From: Misgurnus anguillicaudatus | Taxonomy: Eukaryota; Chordata; Actinopteri; Cypriniformes; Cobitidae | Assembly: GCF_027580225.2 (NCBI RefSeq) | Contig: NC_073355.2 | Span: forward strand, 19,196,001 to 19,260,000 | DNA length: 64,000 bases | Direction of reading: 5' to 3' | In this document: positions 1 to 10,242 of the stretch, piece by piece | How the letters are laid out: each line of letters begins with the position of its first letter | How positions within the stretch are numbered: the first letter of the stretch is position 1 | Made by a program: the position numbers and the translations under genes | The notes under the pieces: model-generated | What the model saw: only the letters and a program-made list of their open reading frames with translations | Told to the model about the DNA's origin: nothing | Databases searched by the model: none

Positions 1-375
1 TAAAAACTACTTTACCTATAATTGTCACTGTCCCACTAGTGTCCCGTTTGGCATTACATATTTAAAACAATAATTTTATAGTCTAAACCTACACCAATTT
101 TGACAAACGATATATGGTTGGAAAGCTTTAGGAATGTAGATTTTATATTTCAACACCATTTTGCTAAAAAAAAAAAATATGTAGTAAGAGTAATTTTCTA
201 AAATGTTCCAGGCCAACAGGTGGGCCAAACGTGTTAAAACATATTAATTTGTATATATATTATAAACCTGAAATAACCTTGACAAAGTATATATTGTTGG
301 AAAGCTCTGGGAATGTAGTTTTTATATTTCAAGGCCATTTAAAGATAGAAATTTAGTATTGACAGTAATTGTGTT
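1..375. repeat. Two diverged copies of a ~180-bp unit, part of a larger unidentified repeat
   Basis: Positions 99-165 and 279-340 are near-duplicates: both contain TTGACAAA, then a GTTGGAAAGCT core, GGAATGTAG, and TTTATATTTCAA followed by CCATTT. The copies are about 180 bp apart. Motifs such as TTAATTG and TGTCACTG recur after the insertions at 382-1874 (near 1880-1892), so this looks like the left part of an older repeat later split by those elements. I do not recognise the family and see no coding potential. Confidence 0.5.
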
Positions 376-381
376 AATTGC

Positions 382-899
382 AGCCTGATCTCACGAATTT
401 CCGTGGGGTAGTCACAGAATTTTTTGCTAATTTTTCCGTGGCATTCTCACGAATCTCAGCATTTTCCGTGGCCCTGCTACGGACTGTCTTTTTCCGTGGC
501 ATTCTCACGGATTGGTTACTCAACTGTTTTGTCCTATTTTCTCACCATTTTCGCTTCGGTTTAGGGTTAGATTTACATAAAATGACATCCCTACCCAAAA
601 CCAACTCTAACCCCAACGCCAGGCAACAATTGTTTAAAGTTTAGAAAATATAAAAGAATAAATCAGAAAAAAATGTACAAACCAATAGTTAAAGTGACAT
701 ACTAACGCAAACACCAAATCTAACCCTAAACCGAAGTGAAAAAGGTTTGAAAATAGGAAAAAGCAGTCGAGTAACCAATCCGTGAGAATGCCACGGAAAA
801 AGACAGTCCGTAGCAGGGCCATGAAAAAATCCGTGAGAATGCCACAGAAAAATGAGCAAAAAATTCTGTGACTATCCCACGAAACTTTGTGAGATCAGG
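382..899. mobile_element. Non-autonomous DNA element with ~200-bp inverted arms (hairpin MITE)
   Basis: The left end reads CCTGATCTCACGAATTTCCG and the right end is its near reverse complement (GAAACTTTGTGAGATCAGG). The arms continue inward with the mirrored motifs CCGTGGCATTCTCACGGATT and AATCCGTGAGAATGCCACGG, followed by GGTTACTC and GAGTAACC. The centre carries TTAGGGTTAGAT and CTAACCCC stretches. Open frames on either strand here are products of the palindrome. The transposase class is unknown. A related core (GACATCC, then CTAACCCCAAC) appears at 32535-32575. Confidence 0.75.
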
Positions 900-1874
900 G
901 CCGGGTTTCCCAAAAGCATCATAAGGCTAAGTAGATCGTAAAAACGATCGTACGAATCATCTTAGAATTACGGGCTGTTTCCCAAAAGCTTCGTAACTTA
1001 AGTTGCACTTGAAAATCATCGTAGATCTACGAGTGCTCTGGAGTAATCGTTCATTCATAAGTGCATCGTAAGACAACAGAGTTACAAGGTCACCTGCAGG
1101 ACAAATTGCACTCCTGCAATGACGATAATGTAATGTTTTAAATGTTTATTTATTTATTGGGTTCTTCTTTGTTTATTTTATATTAAATATATAATATAAT
1201 ATATTTAAAATTCAAATGAAAAAATCAAATTTAAATGACTAAACATAAATTAATAAAGAAGGAAAACGTATTTTGTACAAGTTGGTAAAAGTTTTTTGTA
1301 TTTTGGTAAAAGTTGGTATAGCAAATTGATAAATGGTTCATACCGATTGCTGCTATAATTCATCTAAACATTGTTTTGAAGGGAAATGGCATCTAATTAA
1401 AGAAACCAAATAAATATTCACGGTACAATGCAATAATCCATAATAATAAATAAACATAGATAATAAACAACAAATAATAATAATAATCTAAACTATAATA
1501 GAAACGCAGAAGGCATTTCGCAGTGGGACGAGTCCTAACTAAATACGGAAAAGAATATTTAATAAATTATTAAAACATTTAAAAAGTCATTGAACAATAA
1601 TGAAAATATATTATTAAAAATATTAGTGCACATCGGCTGAAGATCATAAGCCTAAACAAGCTTCTGCTACAAATTCGAGTCATTCTATTGGTGACATTTC
1701 AGCACTTGACAAATGGATAGCGACTCGTAAGTAGCACTTAAAACCCAGCTGCGAGCGATCGTTTCAAGTGCATCTTTGGGAAACGCACGTAAATGAACAA
1801 CGAATGTTCGTTAGGTAGCTCGTAGAAAGCGCTTTTAAGTGCTAAGTTCAATCGTTATTGGGAAACCCAGCCCA
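899..1874. mobile_element. TIR element with GGGTTTCCCAAAAGC ends
   Basis: Left end: CCGGGTTTCCCAAAAGC, followed by a second inner copy (GGGCTGTTTCCCAAAAGC at about 972). Right end: ATTGGGAAACCCAGCC, with an inner TTTGGGAAACGCA near 1776. Subterminal motifs are mirrored too: CTTAAGTTGCACTTGA on the left, TTTAAGTGCTAAGTTCAA on the right. The interior is AT-rich with no reading frame. This is a very common type of teleost MITE; the doubled left end suggests one copy inside another or an internal duplication. Confidence 0.65.
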
Positions 1875-3976
1875 GGTTGGTTAATTGTCACTGACCCTGT
1901 AGGAGTACATATGAATTGATATATATTCAAAAAACAATGAGAGACAGTAATTTATTAATTTGTGACAAGATAATGCAGCTAACCGTTGACACCTAGTGGC
2001 CTTCGTTGGTAAAACCACTAAAAGTGTGACAGAAACCTAATTTTTTGTGTTTTTAACTTGAAATTTGGTTCAGAACTAGTTTAGACTTGTGCCTTTATTG
2101 TTGTTGTGTTTTGGGAGTAAAACATTTTAATTTTTATATACACTTGATTAGAGAGTATATACTTTATTGCATTATTTTTATTATTTCAAATAAATTGAAA
2201 CTGGTATAAGTATTTTTTATTTAATATTCACAACTTCAAACACTTCAGTGAAAAACTTTAAAGTGTCTTCTTTAAAACAAGACCAAGATTTTGCTCCAAA
2301 GAATGCCAGAGTTATAGTAATTTGAAGGTGCATGTATCACATTTTCACCCCCCCCACACACACTCAAAAGGGGGGGGGGGGGGGTGACAGTTAAAGGATT
2401 CTGTTCATTCTACCCCCTTTAACATCAACCATGAAATATGGCAGCTCCTAAACTATTTCACCTACATGCCGGCATGATTGTGATATATTCTGAAAGAAGA
2501 CACTTGAAACTATATTTTACAAGTTGAAGATTTAAGATAAGTAAAAAAAGACATGTTTACCCCTTAGCATTCCTGAAAATGGCAAAAAAATTCTAAAAAG
2601 GACACAAATTGTACCTGCTGTGTTGATTGTATCCTAAAACGGTTCACATCGTTCGAATCACAAGAATTTCAGCTTTTCAAAGATATGTGACACTTGATTT
2701 TTGTTTTTGAGTTGTTTTGATGAAGTTTTCTGTCAAATAATGCAGTGTCCCTCCCACTGTACACTGGAATTTTATAGTAGAATTGAAATGTTATGCACAA
2801 ATGTCCTAATATAACTTAGTCCTGGATTAATTTACACCCTGTCCACGAAGCCACCCCAAAGCCATGTTCTTTAGATATTGAGATATGGTGATTGACGTAT
2901 CACAGAATGTCATACAGGTTTAAAACATCACACACAGGGTCAGTAAATAATGTCAGATTTTTTTAAACATAACTAAACTACTTATCCTTTAAGCATACGA
3001 GACGGACCATTCTCAGTTAAACAGTTTACACAAACTATTTATTGACTGGAAACAGGACTGAAAAGCATAAAGTAAACAGGCCCTGCTGTTGCATGCTTTG
3101 TCGCAGCATTGTTGCGCACAGACAGGGTTGTGAAACAGATGCAGAAGCATTTATACTGAGCAGCTCACCATATGCATCATCACTTATCAGAAAACGAAAC
3201 GGCCTAGTTGGAAAACAATGCACAGATCCACTCGGGTGCGACGACAAACACGCAATAATCATGTATACTGTCGAAAATCCATCACAGGCCTCTTTGATTA
3301 TGAAAAATCTCAGGAGCAAGCGAATCACTGCTGTGCATCGATGAATAACCCAGACGTCATGTGACTAAACAGCCTTATCAGATATTCTCTCAGCATTTCT
3401 GACTTGACAGTTACAGCTCAGGTAAACACAGAGAGGTTCATTTACGAGATGCATTGACATAAATGCTCTTGCGCAAATTTGTTAACACAGTTGAGATGAA
3501 AGGAGCTGGTGCTGATTATTTGTATTGCATTAATGGAACATAATCTGTATTCATGAAACCGAGTTTGTATCCTGCTGTGATGACTGAGGAAGTTTTCAGC
3601 CATTCTTTCCCTTATTTCTTTTGTTTTATTCGTAAGAACACAGACCTAATCAATGGAAAACCTAGAAGCCATAAAACATTTCAGGTTGATAGGGTTACTG
3701 TATGTGTGGCATTTACAGACTTATAAAGCATCAAGCTTAAGTTAATAGGTTTTAATGACAATGCAAGCATTACTCCACCGCCACTTTCAGAGTGTGCTTG
3801 TAGCAGCTAGGAGGCTGCTCAGGTTGCAGCAAAAGTCCAGTTAAAAGTTGTTCTATCACTGAAATAATTTTAGAGACATTATTTAAAGGTAAAAAAAACT
3901 ACATAGTGTTGCTTCAATGGTCACTAGATGGTCAAAAGATTGCAAGTATTCCTAGATTTGGCTGTAAAATTATAGG
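1875..3976. other. No gene seen; AT-rich sequence with a C-run/G-run pair
   Basis: I see no exon-like frame with splice signals. A C-run at about 2349-2357 and a G-run at about 2370-2384 could pair as a hairpin or form a G-quadruplex. Two overlapping opposite-strand frames at 3035-3344 (97 and 100 codons) have no recognisable domain, no splice context and a composition like their surroundings, so I do not call them genes. Confidence 0.5.
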
Positions 3977-4392
3977 AGATTTTACGAGACACACGTGCGT
4001 TTCCACAGTAACACGCCTGGCCCGAAGTTAACTTTCGGTCTGTGTTTGTTTATCAGTCTGGCTAGTGGCTAAACTGACCTCTGGAACAAATACCTTGTTG
4101 AAAACAAAAATGTTTCGGTTTCCTTAAAACAAGGGGAGACAGCGAGCATCACAGCTGTGGGAAGAGAGGTTTGGTGGCCATACAGGAATTCAAGGATCTT
4201 TAGCTAAATAACATTAGCACAGTCACTGTAGCTATGATTTGAACTAATTTACTTGTTATTTATTTAGGTTGTTATCAAAAATAATCCACTCTGAGAAACT
4301 TACTGATTCTTTGTGGAAGTCTAGCAGAAGTTACACTTGGGCCATAAATGCCATTTTTGTTGTTGTCGCTGAAACCGTTCGTAAACTCTAAA
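3977..4392. mobile_element. Degenerate MITE, family with AAACCGT.. ends (copy 1 of 3)
   Basis: Shares CTGACTAGT/CTGGCTAGTGGC-TAAACTGA, GAACAAATA-CTTGTT and the right end GCTGAAACCGTTCGTA with the copies at 55263-55530 and 57846-58152. The middle of this copy carries about 120 bp of extra sequence not seen in the other two. Confidence 0.5.
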
Positions 4393-4508
4393 AACGCTGG
4401 GGTTTTTATGTTAAAGTCCCCATAAAAAAAATGAAAAACTGTCATTTGTTTTGGAATATTGTGACATTTTTTACAAATGAATTATCTGTGAGCTTCATTC
4501 TTTTTAAA

Positions 4509-4660
4509 ATGTTAATTCAATTCAATTTTATTTATATAGCACTTTTTACAATTGTTAATTGTTTTAAAGCAGCTTAACATTAATAGAGGGAGGAGAAAAC
4601 ACAGAAAAATTGAAGGACAACATAAGCACCAGAATACAGTAATAATATAGTAGAATATAG
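4509..4660 (+). repeat. Dispersed teleost repeat starting TTCAATTCAATTTTATTTAT
   Basis: The run TTCAATTCAATTTTATTTAT followed by ATAGCAC-TTTTACAAT is a motif I recognise as one of the most abundant interspersed fish repeats. It inserted within the TTAA element around it. No transposase or tRNA-like head is visible here, so I leave the class open. Confidence 0.55.
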
Positions 4661-4699
4661 TAATAATGTAACGTATAGATGAAAATCAGTCATGTGACC

Positions 4700-5540
4700 T
4701 TTTACGTCATGCCGCCATCTTGAGTACCTTTCGGGTACCAAATCGCTAGCTTGCTACGATTTACGGATCTTTTACTGTCTATGATTCTTACTGAAACAGG
4801 AAAGGGCTACGAAAAAAACATTTCGCACCTCGACTGTCATAAAAAGAAACGCTACTTAAAAAAAAAAATATCTTGGTTAAGGTGTGATGCCTACTCGATC
4901 CCTGATGCATTCTTCCAGCCGCTGTCCGCTGCTACCGAACTACCACTATTTTTACAACACTAAGGCGGCACGACACCACAAAAAACATTGCCCGAAGTAT
5001 CACCTGGATTTCTACACATGAAACCAAGCATTGAGAACATTGTTTGTGTGCACAGAGTTTACTAAAAAGAAAGGTTTTGAACAACTGACTTTGGCTGTTA
5101 CAGTGTCCGCTCGCAATCTTTGCCAGACATAAACAATCGATTTCCGAATGCGAATTAATGAATCTCATAAGGCTCGTTTTTCAACTAGAAGGTCAATATT
5201 GTTTTTCACTTGCGACAAAACAACGATTTATCCGTGCATTTATATGGAACTATGCTTTAGGAGCCATCTTTACTCTCCTCCCTCCTTACGTCGCATTTGG
5301 AGATCTATACATATTGACTGGGAAGATGGCGGCGAGCAGACACCAAAACAACCAAAGTCAGTTGTTCAAAACCTTCTTTTTAGTTAACTCTGTGTACACA
5401 AACAATCTTCTCAATTCTCGAGCCTTCTTAGTGTTATAAAAATAGCGATTTTGATGCTCACAACATTTTGAAGGCATAGCTTCTAGTTCTTTTGCGACCA
5501 CTTCAGGTACTCAAAATGGTGGAAGACAACCGACATCCTA
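4700..5540. mobile_element. Hairpin MITE inserted in the TTAA element
   Basis: Long imperfect inverted arms: AAGGTTTTGAACAACTGAC at about 5072 mirrors GTCAGTTGTTCAAAACCTT at about 5356. Farther out, CCGCCATCTTGAGTACC near 4712 mirrors GGTACTCAAAATGGTGG near 5508. The short open frames here (4751-4963, 4932-5168, 5148-5439) lie in the arms or loop and read the palindrome; none shows a recognisable domain. Confidence 0.6.
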
Positions 5541-5838
5541 CTATGAGAAAAAAATGTGCCCTCATAATCTTTAATAAAAAACACAAATCTCCTCCCCCCC
5601 TCAAAATGCTCTCTCTTTACTTCCGGTCATATGGTATGGGAGGTGGGTGGGTCTGAGAGAACATTGCTGCGATTAGCAATTAGCAACACAACCCAACTTC
5701 AATTGATCCAATCAGATCTCGATGGACAAAATCAAATCCAGCCCTGCTTTATTTCATTTCAGAAGCCGGTTTTACTCGGATATACGTCACCACTTGGAAA
5801 ATAAGGCAATTGCTACTTGCGTTTCATGGCGACTTTAA

Positions 5839-6845
5839 CCTTCGCGAGCACTACGTCAAGGCATAAATTTGTCAAAGTACTGTTATATCAGAAAATATAA
5901 CAGTTTAAAACTGAATACAACCACCTACACATAATAAGAAACCCAAAACAGAAGTCTGCCACCTCCATTAACATTAGTTCAAACATATTAGTTTTCTTAA
6001 GTAGTTTACTTATCTAATCTTAATATGACAGTTTTTAAAGCTACAAGGTTAATTATATAAAATCAGATATGTCATTACTGTATTGTGACTATATTGACTT
6101 ATCGTTGTAAATGTTTTACAAATGAAAATGGCCTTTTAAAAACAGCATTGCACTGCAGTGGTGAATAAATCTTTCTACAGGTCTCATGGACATGTCAAGA
6201 TGCCGAATGTACGCTACTATTCTTTAAATAAGTTATTTAGACTCTATTCTGCATGTAAGTCTGACTGTGAAGTCACAGAGCGAAGACAATTCTGCCTTCA
6301 ATCACTGGTGTGTGAAAACATATGCAACTCAGCCTTTTCAAGTTCATTTCCTTTTTTTTCTACTTGAGGCCAAGTCAAGCTGTTTATCTCTGCAGAACAG
6401 AGAGCTGTTGCACACATATTTACATAACCAGAGTTATGTTAATATATATAAACAATAAGAGAGCTTGTGTGCGATGACTCGATCTGATGATAGAGGAAGG
6501 ACAGCACAATATTGTATATTTAAAAAGTAGGATCTGAGATAAACCTTATGAACAATAGCCATGCAGCATGTTATTACTCTTACAAAAATGTAGCCTACTA
6601 TGACAACCATACCTCTGCCAAAATACCGTACTTGCTACAATTACTTATGTAATACCATAATGAAAGTGTTATTCTTTAAACAGAGTAGAAGCTTACAGGA
6701 TTTTTTTAAATATAATTTTGTTCACAACTGGTGCCAATGCCAAGTTAGAATTATAAGTTAGTAACATTGAAAACTTTTTAATGTGCTTTTTTATTTGAAC
6801 TGAGTCTTAAAAAACTCCCTAGAGTTAAACATTTGATTTCATTTT
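5839..6845. other. No gene or recognised repeat
   Basis: AT-rich, low-complexity sequence. Two short overlapping frames (6158-6367, 6267-6458) have no domain, no convincing splice sites and typical background composition. Confidence 0.4.
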
Positions 6846-7640
6846 TACTGTTTTGGAATCCATTCAGCCGATCTCCGCGTCTGGTGCTAGCACTTTTAGC
6901 ATATAGCTTAGCACAATCCATAGAATCTGATGAGACCATTAGTATCACGCCTAAAAATAACCAAAGAGTATTGATATTTTTCCTATTTAAAACTTGACTC
7001 TTCTGTAGTTACATCGTGTATACTAAGACTGATGGAAAATTAAACGTTGCGAATTTTCTAGACATAAACTATTCTCTTATTCTGGCGTGATAATCAAGGA
7101 CTTTGCTGCCGTAACATGGCTGCAGCAGGCGCAATGAAATTGCGTACTGCCAGAAAATGGAAAGAAATAGAAATTGAAAGATACTAAAGGGGATCGCACA
7201 CCGGCCACGCAGCTCAGTGCCACGCAGCGCCGCGCTGTTCTAAGACAATCGAACACATTGTTTTCTATGAGTATACGCACACCGTCGCCGCCAGGCGGCA
7301 CCTGTCCGCACCGCCCAGCTTTGACTCAGGAAGTTGCTCAAATCCCTGTCGCGCCACACAGCGCCACTCACATAGTTTAACATTAAATAACATCATATTT
7401 GTCCCAAGTCATTTACGATTAACATTGGCTGCTAACGTATATTTAGCATTTTTAAGTAGACGCAATCAGACGAAGCTTGCACTATTTAATGTGCATATCC
7501 GGTTTACAATACGAGTTGTCCTTAATGTCGACACGGCGCGACGCTGAGCTGCGCGGCCGGTGTGCGACCCCCTTAAGGGGACTATTTTTGGCTGCTGCAT
7601 TATTTTTTAAATAATGAGCTCACATATAAGTCATATATAT
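6846..7640. mobile_element. Older dispersed repeat interrupted by a TIR element
   Basis: The left part (CAGCCGATCTCCGCGTCTGG, CTTTTAGCATATAGCTTAGC, ATGGCTGCAGCAGGCGCAAT) matches my recollection of a common teleost repeat with mirrored halves. The expected return arm (GGGGACTATTTTTGGCTGC) appears only after the insertion at 7189-7573. Frames such as 7077-7301 and 7174-7380 are incidental. Confidence 0.5.
7189..7573. mobile_element. MITE with GGGGRTCGCACACCGGCC ends
   Basis: Left terminus GGGGATCGCACACCGGCC and right terminus GGCCGGTGTGCGACCCCC are reverse complements. The match continues inward as CGCAGCTCAGTG versus CGCTGAGCTGCG. CpG content is clearly higher than in its surroundings. The flanks suggest a TAA or TTAA target, but the duplication is not clean. 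Confidence 0.7.
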
Positions 7641-8255
7641 TTAAAAAAAATCCTAAAAAACTACAGTTTTTCATTACAATTTTATTAATATCCACTGAAT
7701 GCAATAAAATGTGCAGCTTTGTTCGATTTACGTAATTACAGCATTGACGTAATTACTACTGAAACAGGAAGCTAGTGCGGGACATATTGAGCAGCTCCTC
7801 CCACTTTTAAAAAGCTAATAGTATTCAGTTTACCTTAAAGCCTGTAATCTGATAAGTGGCTGAAATGCAGAATGATTAAAAAAAATATGGATTTGTACCG
7901 AGCCCCTAAGGTGACATTGGAGTAAAAAAATCTAAAGTTTAGTTTCATGTGCTCACGTGAAACTTTCATGAGCTCACGCAAAACCTTAGGGGCTCCGTAG
8001 ATTTATACTGGGAAAAGTGAGAGACTTTTTTCATACATATATTTCTCATGTGAATTTTGCCAAGCACAGTTTGCTACAGATACCGCTAAGTTAAACTAAT
8101 GCAATTTAAACACAAGGGACAGCTGTTTATGTATGTATTTGCATTTGATGTATTCTCTCCTTCTTCTTCGTTGAATAACTCCTCTCCCAGGGGCTCACGG
8201 GAGAGTAAAGGGTTCACTTCGGGATCTTGCCGGAAGTCGTAGGTCATCCAGGTAC
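7641..8255. other. Unassigned sequence, probably old repeats
   Basis: Near 7900 and 7985 the phrases CCGAGCCCCTAAGG and CCTTAGGGGCTCCG are mirrored, so a small palindromic element of about 100 bp may lie here. From about 8228 the sequence CCGGAAGTCGTAGGTCATCC continues after the LTR at 9964, showing it is the left part of the older repeat the LTR landed in. Confidence 0.35.
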
Positions 8256-8460
8256 TGTCATGGGCTTGCCAGATCTTTTGTACTAGACTCAGGTCTGAGT
8301 ACCTGGCAAGACCATGACAGTACTATGTTCTGTGTGGGAACATGTGGAGTCTTATAGTATGTGTGGCTTCCACGTGTTCCCAGTGTCTTGTCGCTGTCAT
8401 GGTCTTGCCAGACCTTTGTGTAGATTCAGGTCTTATTTCAGAGGGCAAGATTATGGCAGC

Positions 8461-9533
8461 TAGGGCTGTCCCGTTTGTGAAAAAATCATGTTCGATTTTT
8501 AATATTGAAGTGTTCATTGAATCGATTGTAAAATCGATTTTCCGTGTCTAAAAAAGACGTTTCCATTTAACGCCAAATAACAGACAAATGTAAAGAGAGC
8601 GCCTGAAACGCACAAGTCAGCAATATTTCTTATTCATTGTCATTAAGTTTCGTGCAGAATAAAAAACAGCAACAGTAGTGCAACATTCTCTAAAAAATAT
8701 GCAGAGTGGATGCCATAAATGAAAAACATTACTGCAGGTTCAACCGGCTGCTTTTATAATTTAGGCAATTCAAAAATTATTTTAAATAATGATTCGATCC
8801 ATTTCAAACAACTGTTCAAAAATGAAACTTTAAATAGACTTACTTGAAGTTGAGAACATGCTGTGTATTTTTTTATTAAACCTAACCGACATTTAGGCGG
8901 CACTAGGCAGGCATAATGAAATGCGCAAAAAGACTAGGGCCATTACAAATTATTGGTCAGGAAAACAAGTCGATCAACATTTAAGGGGTCAAGAGCAGAG
9001 CGCTTTTCATTCACTATATGTCCATCTGTTGAGAAGACGCACTCCGACCGCACTGATGTCCCAGGGAAACTCGGGTACTTCGTTGCCAGCTGCGTATTTC
9101 GTACTGACAATCTTCCATCTCAAAAGCGGGTTGCTGTCAGCTCGCAAGGGTGGCTCCTTGTCATAACTCATCATCTCCTGTAAGGTCACAATTTCGACGT
9201 TGTCTCGTGTTGCACAGGTTTATTGACGTTGTCCTCCATTTTCTTTGCTAAACACTAGATGCAGCGATTGAAAGCGTGAAACTATAGGTGCGTAAAATTG
9301 CTGGGTATTTTGTGTCTAGCTTTCGCACGCCTACTGCACTTTCGGAATTCTTTATTTTCTTTTTCTGCTTGTTTGTGAGTTTTGTTACATCTATATTTTA
9401 ACTGTTTAATTCTTTTAAAATTAATAGTGTACATATTTGGTTAAAATCGATTGCCTATTTTCGTTTTCGAAACGTTTTTTGGTTGGTCCGATCGATTGTG
9501 CAATCGATTTTCGAACGAAAAGTGACAGCCCTA
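8461..9533 (-). mobile_element. Internally deleted hAT transposon inside the LTR
   Basis: The termini TAGGGCTGTC and GACAGCCCTA are perfect inverted repeats, flanked by a perfect 8-bp target duplication ATGGCAGC (8453-8460 and 9534-9541), the hAT hallmark. ATCGATT-type subterminal motifs recur at both ends. At 1073 bp it is far shorter than an autonomous element and keeps only a fragment of transposase on the minus strand. Confidence 0.9.
8940..9245 (-). pseudogene. hAT transposase remnant (C-terminal dimerisation region)
   Basis: The minus strand encodes a stretch resembling the hAT-family C-terminal dimerisation domain: a YDKEPPL block, then DSNPLLRWK (compare the family's EPP..DPL.WW pattern). 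After a frameshift it continues FSTDGHIVNEKR, a DPLNVDRLVFL segment, and a stop near 8958. A possible start (MEDNVNK) lies at about 9237 and is followed within 20 codons by a stop, just upstream of the C-terminal block. The middle of the transposase, including the catalytic domain, is missing. Frameshift and stop make it non-functional. Confidence 0.7.
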
Positions 9534-9690
9534 ATGGCAGCATTGTGTGCTGTGTGGGAACACGTGTTTTCATATTATGTATTTGTGTCACGTGTTCCCA
9601 GTGTCTTGTCACTTTCACCCTGCTCCCTTATGTACTCGTGTCTTACGTAATTAATTATGTTCACCTGTTCCCCATTGATGTGGTGTCTTT

Positions 9691-9696
9691 ATAAAG
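9691..9696 (+). promoter_or_regulatory. TATA box of the solo LTR
   Basis: TATAAA sits about 270 bp from the LTR's right end, upstream of a T/G-rich stretch. This is the expected promoter position in an LTR's U3 region. It defines the LTR's transcription as left to right. Confidence 0.55.
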
Positions 9697-9869
9697 CCCT
9701 CGTGTTCTCTGTCGTGTGTGCGTGCGTTGTCGTATTGTTGAGAGTTTAGTGTATTCATGTATTCCGTGTTTAAGATCTGTTCCCGTTGTTCCTGTTTAAG
9801 TTTGTGTCCCATCACAGTGTTTAGTTTATATTCTGTTTTACCCCCACGTGGGTGTTTCTGTTCTGTTTT

Positions 9870-9875
9870 AATAAA
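9870..9875 (+). promoter_or_regulatory. AATAAA polyadenylation signal of the solo LTR
   Basis: AATAAA within TTTTAATAAATATA, about 175 bp downstream of the TATA box, matches the R-region poly(A) signal of an LTR. A GT-rich stretch follows. Confidence 0.5.
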
Positions 9876-9963
9876 TATATAGTTTATTTTTGTACTCCTG
9901 GTCTGCGTTTGGGTTCATCTTTAGTTTTCATTATTCGGTGTTTAATCTCACCGTGACAGGTAC

Positions 9964-10076
9964 AGTACTTTTCGCCTACTGTTTTTTGAATACTATGAAT
10001 TTGGATACTCCTCGACTCGCCTACTGCTTTTCGGCTACTACTGTATAGCATGGAAGTAGGCGGTTTCGGATGCGGC
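9964..10076. repeat. Right part of the repeat into which the LTR inserted
   Basis: Contains CTTTTCGCCTACTG, GAATACTATGAATT, and ends GGAAGTAGGCGGTTTCGGA. The same end, reverse-complemented (CGTCCGAAACCACCTTCTTC), starts the fragment at 60181-60249. This recurrent teleost element has GCGTCCGAAACC termini. Confidence 0.55.
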
Positions 10077-10242
10077 CTTTGATATTAGGGCGACTTTTAT
10101 ATTCAAATGTGATGTATCGACCCCTATATACTCCCAAAATACAACGTTTTTCTCTCACAAACGTATCGTTTCACTTTAGAAGAGAGTTTAACCTACCATT
10201 TAATGACATTACAAAGCTAGGAAGAGCCAGGATACTACTTAA

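Larger units (their letters stand above)
4415..5834. mobile_element. TTAA-flanked element (copy 1) enlarged by internal insertions
   Basis: Flanked by TTAA at 4411-4414 and 5835-5838. The left end, AGTCCCCATAAAAAA, is diverged from the AGTCGCAATGAAA of the cleaner copy at 26700-27087. The right end, TTTCATGGCGACT, matches that copy. The two share ATTAGCAATTAGCAAC, CCAATCAGATCTCGATGGAC and TTTATTTCATTTCAGAAGCC. Here the copy is interrupted between about 4510 and 5560 by a repeat beginning TTCAATTCAATTTTATTTAT and by a hairpin element. Confidence 0.7.
8256..9958 (+). mobile_element. Solo LTR of a retrotransposon, split by a hAT
   Basis: The sequence begins TGTCATGG and ends CCGTGACA, with the canonical TG..CA termini, and is flanked by a perfect 5-bp duplication GGTAC (8251-8255 and 9959-9963). 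Removing the inserted hAT and its 8-bp duplication leaves about 622 bp. The 5' half holds about two tandem copies of a unit of ~135 bp containing GTCATGGTCTTGCCAG and GTGTGGGAACACGTG. No gag, pol, primer-binding site or partner LTR is seen, so it is a recombination-derived solo LTR. The superfamily (Ty3-like is plausible) cannot be fixed from an LTR alone. Confidence 0.8.

Noticed and set aside
3035..3344. Overlapping 97- and 100-codon frames on opposite strands
   Set aside because: No domain, no splice sites and no codon-bias signal; overlapping open frames on both strands are a chance pattern in stop-poor sequence.
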